DNA of 64,000 bases from Deltaproteobacteria bacterium. GTDB lineage: Bacteria > Myxococcota_A > Polyangia > GCA-2747355. The position numbers were made by a program, and so were the translations under genes. The notes below the pieces were generated by a model. That model was not told where the DNA came from. It ran no database searches and was given only the letters and a program-made list of their open reading frames with translations. Shown piece by piece: positions 51,246 to 61,000 of this stretch (position 1 is the stretch's first letter; every line of letters begins with the position of its first letter). Where the stretch lies: contig JACKDQ010000005.1 in the NCBI GenBank assembly GCA_020633415.1, positions 186,001 to 250,000 on the forward strand. Reading direction: 5' to 3'.

Positions 51246-53060
51246 CTAAGCCAGGGGCACCGGCGCTTGGCTGACGTACTGCAGCTGGTAGAGGCGGGCG
51301 TAGATTCCGTTGCGCTCGAGCAGCTCGGCGTGGCTGCCACGTTCGCTGAGTCGGCCATCGGCAAAAACCATTACGCTGTCGACCGCCTGAATGGTAGTCA
51401 GGCGGTGGGCGATGACGATCGCGGTTCGTGAATGCATCAGCTCGGCAATGCCGGCTTGGACGATCCGCTCGGATTCGGGGTCGACGTTGGCTGTGGCTTC
51501 GTCGAGCACGAGGATTTCGGGATCGCGCGCGAGGGCTCGAGCGAAGACGATCAGCTGACGCTCACCGGCCGAGAGGTTGGCGCCGCGTTCAGCGACGGTG
51601 GCATCGAGAGAGAGCAAATCGAGCAGGCCGACCCGCCGGGCCGCATCGACGACTTGGGCGTCGTCGATCGCCGGATCCTCGAGTGTGATGTTGCTACGCA
51701 CTGTGCCGCCGAATAGATAGATGTCCTGACTGAGCACCACGACGCGGCGACGGAGCTCGGCGACGTCGATTTGGCAGATGTCGTTGCCGTACAGCAGGAT
51801 TTGGCCGCGGTCGATGTCATAGAGCCGGGTCAACAGGCGGATCACCGTGGTCTTGCCCGCGCCCGTCGGTCCAACGATCGCCACGGTGGCGCCGGCTGCG
51901 ATCGAAAACGAGACATCCTTGAGCACCGGGGTCTGGCCATCGTAGCTGGCGTGGACGCCACGAAACTCCACTGCGGGCACAGTGGTATCGACGCGATGTG
52001 CTGGTGTTGTCGGCAGGCTGGGGCGCTGGCCCCTCGGCGCATCGGGTTCGTCGACAGCGAGCAGACCGAAGACGCGCTCGGCGGCGCTAAGCGCTTGCTG
52101 GATCACCGCGTACTTGGCTGACATGTCGCGGATCGGGATGAAGAAGCGTTGGGCGTACTCGATAAATGCGACCAACATGCCGAAGGTGATCCCCTCGCCG
52201 ACCCGCAGTCCGGAAAACCAGAGCAAGGCTGCGACGGTGACGCTGCTGAGCATTTCGACGATCGCGTAGAGGCCAGCATCGAAGGCGATCGCGCGGTGAT
52301 AGGAGTCGCGATAGGCCCGGTTGGCCTGATCAAACTCCAGCGCAGCGTGTTGCTCACGGGCGAAAATTTGCACGACTTTGACGCCGCTGATGTGCTCTTG
52401 CAGCGTGGCGTTGATGTGCGCAAGCCGTCGACGGATTACGCGGTAGGTCTGACGCAGTACCCGTTGAAAGGTGACGACGGCCACCGTTAGGAGCGGCAAT
52501 ACACAGAACGTCAGCAGCGCCAGGCGTACATTGAGCCAGAGCATCGCGATCACGATACCGATCAACGTCAAGATGTCGCCGACCAGTGTAACCAACCCCG
52601 CGGAAAACGACTCGGAAATGCTTTCGACGTCGTTGGTAACGCGCGTCATCACGCGCCCGATCGGCGTGCGGTCAAAATAGCTGACGCGCAGGCCGAGCAG
52701 GTGACGATGGGCTTGGGTGCGCAGATCGCTCATCGCCCGTTGCCCGGCGATCTGCATCAGGGCGAGTTGCACGAAGCCGGTCAAGTGTTCGACGACCAGC
52801 ACGATGATCAGCAGGATGCCGTAGGGCGCGATGTTTTGCAGGGCCCGCGGCACGATCGCCTCGTCAATCGTCTTCTTGAGCAGAAACGGCGGGGCGAGAT
52901 GGAGCAGCGATCCCAGGGGGATCAAGAGCAGCGCGAAGAGCAGCAGCCGGCGGTGTGGCGAGAGCACCGACCAAAGCTGCTTGATCAGCTGTGGGTCGCG
53001 CGGGCGCCGTATGCGCTCGCCCTCGCTGCCACTGTCGAATGATGCAGCGTCGCCGCTCAT
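51246..53060 (-). CDS. ABC exporter half-transporter, canonical ATPase
   Basis: 604 aa. Six-helix exporter domain (to ~345), then the ATPase: Walker A VGPTGAGKTT, signature LSAGERQ, Walker B ILVLDEATANVD with the catalytic Glu intact, and the H-loop IVIAHRLTT. It overlaps the upstream half-transporter by 4 bases. The pair would form a heterodimeric exporter of the MdlAB/BmrCD type (lipids or drugs); here this partner carries the active site. Its N-terminus has an acidic leader. Substrate unknown. Confidence 0.93.
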   Translation of the reverse strand: MSGDAASFDSGSEGERIRRPRDPQLIKQLWSVLSPHRRLLLFALLLIPLGSLLHLAPPFLLKKTIDEAIVPRALQNIAPYGILLIIVLVVEHLTGFVQLALMQIAGQRAMSDLRTQAHRHLLGLRVSYFDRTPIGRVMTRVTNDVESISESFSAGLVTLVGDILTLIGIVIAMLWLNVRLALLTFCVLPLLTVAVVTFQRVLRQTYRVIRRRLAHINATLQEHISGVKVVQIFAREQHAALEFDQANRAYRDSYHRAIAFDAGLYAIVEMLSSVTVAALLWFSGLRVGEGITFGMLVAFIEYAQRFFIPIRDMSAKYAVIQQALSAAERVFGLLAVDEPDAPRGQRPSLPTTPAHRVDTTVPAVEFRGVHASYDGQTPVLKDVSFSIAAGATVAIVGPTGAGKTTVIRLLTRLYDIDRGQILLYGNDICQIDVAELRRRVVVLSQDIYLFGGTVRSNITLEDPAIDDAQVVDAARRVGLLDLLSLDATVAERGANLSAGERQLIVFARALARDPEILVLDEATANVDPESERIVQAGIAELMHSRTAIVIAHRLTTIQAVDSVMVFADGRLSERGSHAELLERNGIYARLYQLQYVSQAPVPLA

Positions 53061-54850
53061 CGCTCCTCCGTTGAAAGCTCAGCCAGCTCTTGATCCAGCA
53101 ATTGCTGTCTGTAGAGGTTGGCGTAGGGACCGGCGATGCGCATCAGCTCGTTGGGAGGCCCCTGCTGAACCAATCGGCCCTGCTCGAGGACGATCACCTG
53201 ATCGGCGTGCTGTAGCGCCGAAAGCCGGTGAGAGATCAACAGCGTTGTCGTCTGGTCGAGTACTTGGCGCAGTCCGCTGAGGATTTGTCGCTCGGTCTCG
53301 GCATCGACGGCCGAGAGTGAATCATCGAGGATCAGAAACGGTCGACCGGCGGCGAGTGCGCGCGCGAGCGCCACCCGTTGTCGCTGGCCACCGGACAGGG
53401 AGATGCCGCGTTCGCCGACCATTGTTTCTAGCCCGTTGGGGAGGCGAGTCAGATCTTCGCTCAAGCCGGCAGCCACTACCGCATTGGCGATCCGTTGTTG
53501 TCGGTCGGCTCCCGAGATCTGATCACTGATGCCGTAGGCGATGTTATCGGCCAAGGTGGCGGAAAACAGAAACGGATCTTGAGGCGCATATGCGATCTGC
53601 CTGCGGATCGTCGCTAACGGAAGGGTGGTGACGTCGCGATCACCGAAGTAGATCGTGTTCTCCGGCGTGGCCAGCAAACGCGCGATCAGCTCGACCAATG
53701 TCGTCTTTCCCGAGCCGACGCGGCCTACCAGTCCACAGATCGTCCCGCTCGGCACGGCAAAGCTGACATCGGCGAGCAGCTGCTTGTCATTGGCTGCGCG
53801 CAACGAAAGCCGTTGAACGCGTAACGCGCTGCTCGGCCGCCAGCTGTCGTCCTCGACGCCAGGCCCGTCACTGAGCGATGAGGTCTGGCAAAGCAGTTCG
53901 CGCAGTCGCTGCCAAGCGGCGATGCCACGTTGCCACATCGAGAGCATCCAGCCGATCGCCAGGGTCGGCCAAGCTAGGGCGGCGACGTAAAGATTGAGCG
54001 CGACGAGGTCGCCGAGGCTCAGTGATTGATCGATCACGCGCTGACCACCGACCCAAAGCAGCAGCACCAGACTGGTGCCCGTGCCCGCTCCGACGAAAGG
54101 CGTCATCGCGCCGCGCCAGAGCGCCAGACGGATCGCCTGGTCGCGATATTCGGTCGACGAGCGTGCGAACAGTTCGCCGCGCAGCGACTCGAGACGATAG
54201 TTCTTCAGTTCGCGAATGCCGCCGAGATCCTCTTGTACTGCCGAAGTCATCGTCGCAAGTGCCTGTTGTTGAGCACGGCTGCGGCGGAAGATTACCCCAG
54301 CAAACTGTCGTGCGCCGAGCAACAGCAGCGGGTAGGGGGCCAACGAGAGCAGTGTCATCGTCGGGTCGATCCGCCACATTAGCGGAAGTGCGATCAGATA
54401 GGCAAAAGCGGTGTTGACCAGCTGCAGAATGCCCGGTCCGAACAAGGCACGCACGGCGGCCAGGTCGTTGGTCAGGCGCGACATCAAGTCGCCGGTGCGG
54501 AAGCGGCGGTAGAATTCGCCGTCCAGCGTGCAGAGGTGGGCGAACACCTCGCGGCGAAGCTCATACTCGGCATGGCGGCCGACGTTGAAGATCAATATCC
54601 GTGAGAGGATCCGGATCAACGCCTGCAACACCGCCACGCAGATGATCGCCAGCGAAAGCCAGATCACCGCTCGGCTGTCAGCGCCTCGCTTAACGACCGC
54701 CTCGATCGCTTCGATGGTTTGCTTGACGAGCCAGGGGACGGTCTGCACCAGCCCATTGGTTATGGCGAGCGCCAGGATACCGGCGATCACGCCGCCGCGG
54801 TGTGGGCGAAGATAGCCGATCGGGTGCTTGGCGGGTTCAGGTCGAGACAT
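53057..54850 (-). CDS. ABC exporter half-transporter, degenerate ATPase
   Basis: 597 aa from ATG 54850 (an upstream GTG at 54871 is possible). Membrane domain 1-335 and ATPase with Walker A VGRVGSGKTT, full signature LSGGQRQ and Walker B FLILDDSLSAVD, where the usual catalytic Glu is Asp. Such an Asp is typical of the degenerate site of heterodimeric exporters. Its signature would complete the active site formed with the partner at 51246. It is the first gene of the pair and is divergent from the giant repeat gene. Confidence 0.93.
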   Translation of the reverse strand: MSRPEPAKHPIGYLRPHRGGVIAGILALAITNGLVQTVPWLVKQTIEAIEAVVKRGADSRAVIWLSLAIICVAVLQALIRILSRILIFNVGRHAEYELRREVFAHLCTLDGEFYRRFRTGDLMSRLTNDLAAVRALFGPGILQLVNTAFAYLIALPLMWRIDPTMTLLSLAPYPLLLLGARQFAGVIFRRSRAQQQALATMTSAVQEDLGGIRELKNYRLESLRGELFARSSTEYRDQAIRLALWRGAMTPFVGAGTGTSLVLLLWVGGQRVIDQSLSLGDLVALNLYVAALAWPTLAIGWMLSMWQRGIAAWQRLRELLCQTSSLSDGPGVEDDSWRPSSALRVQRLSLRAANDKQLLADVSFAVPSGTICGLVGRVGSGKTTLVELIARLLATPENTIYFGDRDVTTLPLATIRRQIAYAPQDPFLFSATLADNIAYGISDQISGADRQQRIANAVVAAGLSEDLTRLPNGLETMVGERGISLSGGQRQRVALARALAAGRPFLILDDSLSAVDAETERQILSGLRQVLDQTTTLLISHRLSALQHADQVIVLEQGRLVQQGPPNELMRIAGPYANLYRQQLLDQELAELSTEER

Positions 54851-54879
54851 AGCGATTGTCCGAGCATGCACAAAGCCGG

Positions 54880-54918
54880 GCTTATCTGCAAATCATGAAT
54901 CTTGCTGCACAGATAAGC
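54880..54918. repeat. 9-bp perfect inverted repeat between divergent genes
   Basis: GCTTATCTG (54880-54888) and CAGATAAGC (54910-54918) are exact reverse complements with 21 bases between them, located in the 166-bp divergent gap between the ABC exporter and the giant TPR gene. It could be a hairpin in either transcript or a bipartite operator. The arms are AT-rich against the local background. Confidence 0.75.
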
Positions 54919-54929
54919 TGATATCGGCC

Positions 54930-54959
54930 TTGTCCCAGGCCCCGGGCAGCTGTTAGAGT
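54930..54959 (+). promoter_or_regulatory. Possible promoter of the giant TPR gene
   Basis: TTGTCC (54930-54935), 18 bases, TAGAGT (54954-54959). Both hexamers match 4 of 6. The start of transcription would fall about 50 bases before the ATG at 55017. Weak, position-supported prediction. Confidence 0.3.
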
Positions 54960-55016
54960 TAGCTGCTGTATTTCCCAACCACTGCGCGCGCCTTCGGGGC
55001 GATCTAAGGCGGACAG

Positions 55017-58000
55017 ATGACTGCCAACGAGATCGAAGCGGCTCTCGGTGCTCTGCGCCAACGACCCAATGACGACACCATTTTCGCGCAACTGCGCGGG
55101 ATACCAAACGGCCAACCGCTGCCTCACGAGGTCAATCGCTTACTCGATCGCGAGCGTGAGCACCATCGTCAGTTGGGACAGTGGGGCGTTGTCCTGCGGC
55201 TGCTCGATTTTGAGCTCGAGCGCGTTGACGATGGCGATCGCCAAGTGGCGTTGCTTTGCCAAAAGGGGCAGCTTTGTGCCGAGGAACTGCTCGACGAGCG
55301 AGCGGCTCAGACCGCCTTTGAGCGGGCGCTCGCGATCGATCCCGCTCACCTAACGCCTCGACGCGCGCTCGACAAGATCGTTGCGCTGCGCAAGAACTGG
55401 CAGCGACTGGTCGAGAAATACCAGTCCGAGGCTGAGAGTGCCTCCGACAAGGGCCTAGCCACCAGCCTGCTGGTTTCGGCAGCGGAAGTGGTTTGGCGCA
55501 ACGAACCGCAGTCGGAGCGCATCGAGCAGTTGCTGCGGCGCGCGCTCGAGGTCGAACCGCGCAACCTGCGTGCTAGCGGGCACCTAGAGCGTCGGTTGCG
55601 CAGCGAGCTGCGCTACACGGACCTCCGCGAGCTGCTCGACCAACGGATTGCCGTCGCGGGGTCGCGGCAAGAGCGGGTGGCCGCGCTGCTCTGTGCTGGG
55701 GAGCTCTGTGAGAACCAGCTCGACGATCGCGATGCCGCCGCCGACTACTACCGACGCGCCTTGGCGATCGAGCCGACGTCGGGGCACATGCTGAGCTTCG
55801 TCGTTGCCCTCTATTCGGAAGAGCAGCGTTGGTCGGACCTGGTCGCGCTCTATCAAGATGTATTGCGTGCACAGTCGAGTGGCGCGGGTGAAGCTGAACT
55901 GCTGCTGCAGTTGGGCATGGTCTGTTGGGACAAACTAAAGGATGTCGAGCAGGCTGAGCGGTTCTTTCGACGGCTAAAGAAACTCGATCCACGTCAACCA
56001 TCGATGCTGCGCTTTTACGGCTTCTTCTACCGTGAAAACGGTGAACATCAGAAGCTGCTGGCACTGCTCGACGCTGCCCAACGCTTGACGCCCGAGCGTG
56101 AGCAGCGAGCGCGCCTGCTGGCCGAGATGGCCAGCGTCGCCGAAGAGGATGCCAAAAATCCGAAGCGGGCGATCGAACTCTGGAAGACGCTCTATCGTAG
56201 TTGCGCCGCGGGCAGCGACGAACAGCAAAGAGCTGTCGAGTCCCTCTCGCGCCTCTACCGTAGTGTGGAGAAATGGAACGCATTGCGAGAGCTGCTCAAG
56301 GCCGAAATCGACCGTGTTGGATCGGCAGACCCGCGCAAGTCGATCGCGCTCCAGCTCGAAATTGCGGCGCTCTATCGTGACCAGCTGAATCTGCCATCGA
56401 TGGTGGCCTCGAGTTACAATGCGGTACTCGCCCTCGACCCCTGCAATCAGCAAGCGCTCGAAGGTCTGGCCGATCATTACCGCCAGAGCGAAAAGTTCGC
56501 TGAGCTGGTTAGTCTCTATCAACGCGCGCTCAGCGGGCTCTCCGAGCAGCAGCGCGTGCCGATTCTCAGCGAAATGGCCGAGGCTCTTCAGGATCGGTTG
56601 GGCAACCCCCAGCAGGCTGCCGATGTTCTGCAGCAATTGGTTGCGCTGCAGCCCGATAACGTCGAAGCGTGGACGCGGCTGAAGTCGATCTACCGCAACC
56701 GTCGGGCCTGGCGCGAGTTGCTTGACGTGTTGCGCGGACAGTTTGCCGCAGCAGACGAGCCGTTTCGCCGAGTGCTGGTTAAAGAAATCGACGCCTTGGC
56801 GTGTGGTCAGCTCGCCGATGTGACTGCGGCGATTGAGGCTTACAACCAATTCTTGATCGCTGACGAAAACGACGAAGAAGCGCTCGAGCGTTTGGCTGAT
56901 CTTTATCGCCGCGAAGCCCGTTGGCCCGCTTTGGCTGAAGTGCTCTATCGTCGGCGCGCGGCTCTGCCGAAACGCGAGCGCAAGAAATATCTCGCGCTTA
57001 CTGAGGCGTTGGCACGGCTGTTTTCCGCGGAGCTGCGCACGCCGCAGCTGGCGATCGAGCTCTGGCAAGAGGTTCAGCAGAGCAAAGGCGGTCAGGCCCC
57101 AGCCGATGTCCTGCGAGAGCTGTATTTACAGCAGGGTGACTACAGCGAGCTCGAGCGCCTGCTGCTCGGCGAGCAACGCGCGGCTGATCTTGTGGAGACG
57201 TTGCTCGATGCAGCCGAGCGGGCCGACGAGCCGCGCGCGCGCGTTCGACTACAGTGCCGCGCCGCCGAGCTGTGCGTCGAGCATCTCAATGACCCACAGC
57301 GGGCGATTCGCGCCTACCGACTGGTCGTTGCAGCAGGCCAGGCTGATCAGCAAACGCTCGCCGCGTTGGCGGCGCTCTATCGTCAAGCCGAGCAGTGGGA
57401 TCAGCTGCTCGAGATCGATCGTCTGCTCGTCAATCAGCCGCTTGAAAAAGAGCAGCGGGACCGCGTGCTTTCCGAGGGTTTGGCTGTTTGTCAGCGGCTT
57501 GGCGACAGTGAAGGCAGTTTGGATTGGCTGCGAAGGGCGCTCGAACATCGGCCCGACGATGCGGAGCTCATCGAAAAGTTTGAGCGAGCCGCTGCCGCCT
57601 GCGGTCGCTGGGATGTCGTCCTGGACTTTTTCCGCAAAGCCGCCAAGGAGAGCGAAGACACCGGGCGACGAGCCGAACTGCTCTTGCACGTTGCCGACCT
57701 CTGCCGGGGCCCAGCAGCGCGCATCGATATCGCTGAGCGCTGCTATGCGCAGATCGCTGATATTGCAGAAGTGCGGCCGCAGGTACTCGCGGCGCTCGAG
57801 CAGATCTACAGCGAGGGCGCGCGTTGGCGCGAGCTGGCGACCGTGTTGCGTGCGCAGGCGACTGATGCACAGGAAGACGATCGTCGCCGCGACCTGTTGC
57901 TGCGCTTAGCGGTGATCGAGGAGGAGCGACATGGCGAGCTAGACGCGGCGATCAAGGCCTACGTTGGTGTCACCCAAGTTGAGCCGGACAACCGCACGGC

Positions 58001-61000
58001 ACTCGCAGGATTGGAGCGCCTCTATGGGGTGCGTGCCCAATGGGCCGAGTTGGTCGATGTGCTGATGCGCCAGCTCGAGCTGGCCGATGCTGAGCAAGAC
58101 AAAGTGGCCTTGCTCAGCCGGATCGCTGAGTTTCAAGACGGACAGCTCCATGACCGCAAAGCCGCCGTTGCGACCTATGAAAGGGTGCTGCGCCTCTCCC
58201 CTGAGCATGCACCAGCCTTGGCCAAACTTGAGCGTCTGCTGCACGCCAGCGGCGATCACCAAGAAGCTGCCGCGGCGATCCTGCGTCCGATATATCAGCA
58301 GCGCGCCGATTATCTGCGCTTACGACGTGTGTTGGAGATTCTGCTCGCATCGGCCGGTGGCGACGAGCAGGTCGAGCTATATCGAGAACAATACCAACTC
58401 TGCGAAGGACCGCTGAGAGATGCCGACGGGGCGTTTGCCGCAGCGGTGGGCTGGATGCGTTCTGACCCCAACGATCCGGCCGCGTTGACGGCTTTATGTC
58501 GCATCGTCGAGCGTGCTGGCAAGGTTGCTGAGCTTGCCGGATGCCTCGAAGAACTCCTTTCAGGAGCGTCGTCAACCAAGCTTGAGTTGGCATCAGAAGT
58601 TGCAGTGCTGCGCGAGTTAGCGCGCACCTATTACGAGCGACTCGGTGACGCCACCGAAGCTGAGCGATATTTGCGCCGCTTGCTCGAGCATCGGGAAACC
58701 GATCGAGAAGCCCTCGAGGCCCTTGAGCGCATTCTGCGAGACGCTGACCGCTGGACCGAGCTGCGTGACATTCTGGAGCGCGCATGCGCCGCGACCGCGG
58801 ACCCGGCAGAGAAGCGTCAGGTCCTGCTGAAGATCTGCGCGCTAGACGAAGATGTGATCGGCGATCAGTCAGCGACGATTACCACCTATGAGCGTCTGTT
58901 GGAGCTCGACCCCTACGACGGCCACGCGCTACGCGCGCTTGAGCGCCATTGCCGCGCTAACGGTCGGTGGGACGCAGTGGCTGAGCTTTTGGCGCGCCAG
59001 TTGGAAAGTGCCTCCGATAGTGCCGTTCGCCAGCGCCTGCAGACGCGGATCGCTGAGACCCGTGCCCGACACCTCGATGACGTGGGTGGCGCGATCGATC
59101 TGCTCGACGAACTGGTTAGCGCCGACTCGTCTGCTGAAGATCCCGTTGCGCTGCTCGTCGAGCTAATGGAGCATGCGGCCTACCGACAGCGCGTTGCGGA
59201 GATTCTTCAGCGTGTCTACGAGACGGAGCAGCGCTGGACGGAGCTGGTCGGAATTCTGCTGGTGCGACAGCAGGAGAGCGAAGATCGCGAAGAGTCGGTG
59301 GCGCTGCTGATGCGCGTCGGCGATATCCAGCTGCAAGAGCTAGGCGACGAGCTGGAGGCACTGAAGGCCTACGGCGAGGCACTGGCCGTAGATCCATCGA
59401 ATAGTCGCGTCCAAGAGCAGGTCGAGGCGCTGGGTACCGAGCATCGGTGTTGGTCCGAGCTGGCCGCGGTTTGGATCCGCGCGCTCGACGCGGTTGGCGT
59501 AGATGACCTACAACTGCGTGGCTCGCTGTTGATGCGCTTGGCAAGTCTCCAACTCGACCGCTTAGGAGATGTCGATGCGGCAATCGCGTCGTTCTCCGAG
59601 GTCGTACCACTAGATGTTGAGGATACGGATGCAGCGATCAGCGCGCTCGAGCCGCTCTATCACAGTCGCGGAGACGACCGCGAGCTCGTCGAGCTATTGC
59701 GTCGCCGCGTTCAGCGTAGCCTAGATCCTGACGAGCGATACGCGTTGCTCGCACGCATCGCCGAACTGTGCGAGCGAAAGCTCGGCGATGAACTCGGAGC
59801 GATCGATGCCTACGCACAAATGCTCGAGGAGAACGACGCGGCCGTCGAGCCGATCGATGCGCTGGAGCGGCTTTATCTCAAACGTGAGGCTTGGCATGAC
59901 CTGGCCGATAGCTATCGGCGCCGGATTCAACTGACGGCCGAGAGCGCCGAGCGTGTGGCCTATCATCGCAAGCTGGCCACGCTCTGCGAGGTCCAGCTCG
60001 AGGACGAGAACGAAGCGCTATTTTGCCAGCTGTCGGTGCTTGACGAGGCACCCAACGACGAGCGCGCGCTGTCCGAGTTGACGCGGCTGTATCGCCACCT
60101 CGAGCGCTGGCCGGAGTTGCTTGAGATGCTCGAGCGTCAGCTGCCGGCGCTGAGCGGTGAGCGCCGAGCAAGCGTAGCGTTTGAGGTGGCGCGCTTGCTC
60201 GCCGAGCAGCTCGATGATGCGACCCAGGCCGTTGACTACTTGGCGCTCGCCCTCGATGCCGATCCACAGCATCTCGAGGCCGAGCGCGCACTTGAGGCGC
60301 TAGTCGCGAGGGAAGACTTTGCCGATTCGGCCGCAGAGCTGCTCGCTGCCCACTACACGCGCACGCAGAAGTGGCCCGCATTGATCGACTTACGCCGGCG
60401 CCAAGCCGGTGAGGGTGAGGGGACCCGGCGAGCGGAATTGTTGCTGGAGATGGATCGGCTTTTCGACGACCAGCTCGGTGATCCACAGCAGGCACTGGGT
60501 GCGGTTCTCGAGGCATTGCCCCACGCCATCGGCGGCGAGGCGATGGAACCGGTCGTTGAGCGTTTGCTGACGCTCGGTGGTCGCACGGGGCGTTGGTCAG
60601 AGGTTGTCGATGCGATCGCTCACGAGCTGGACAACGTGATCGATGTGGTCGTACACGGTGAGCTCTGCTTTGCCCTTGGCAGGATCTCGCTCGAGCATCT
60701 CGACCGCTACGACGAGGCTCGTGAGTATTTTGAGCGTACGCTCGAAGACAGTCCACAGCACGAAGGCGCACTTGCCGCACTTGACGAGATCCTTTCGGCC
60801 GCAGCGGGCGATAGCGCAAAATTGGTGCAGATCGTTGAACGGCGCGCTGAGTTGGCAGAAGCGTCGGGACCGCTGTGGTACCGCTTGGCGCATCTGCGAC
60901 GCGACAGACTGAGCGATGTTCAGGGCTATCAGCAGGCATTGGAGCGCGCACGTGAGTGCGCGGATCAGGCGTTGCAGGCGACGGTACTGGACGAGCTGAT

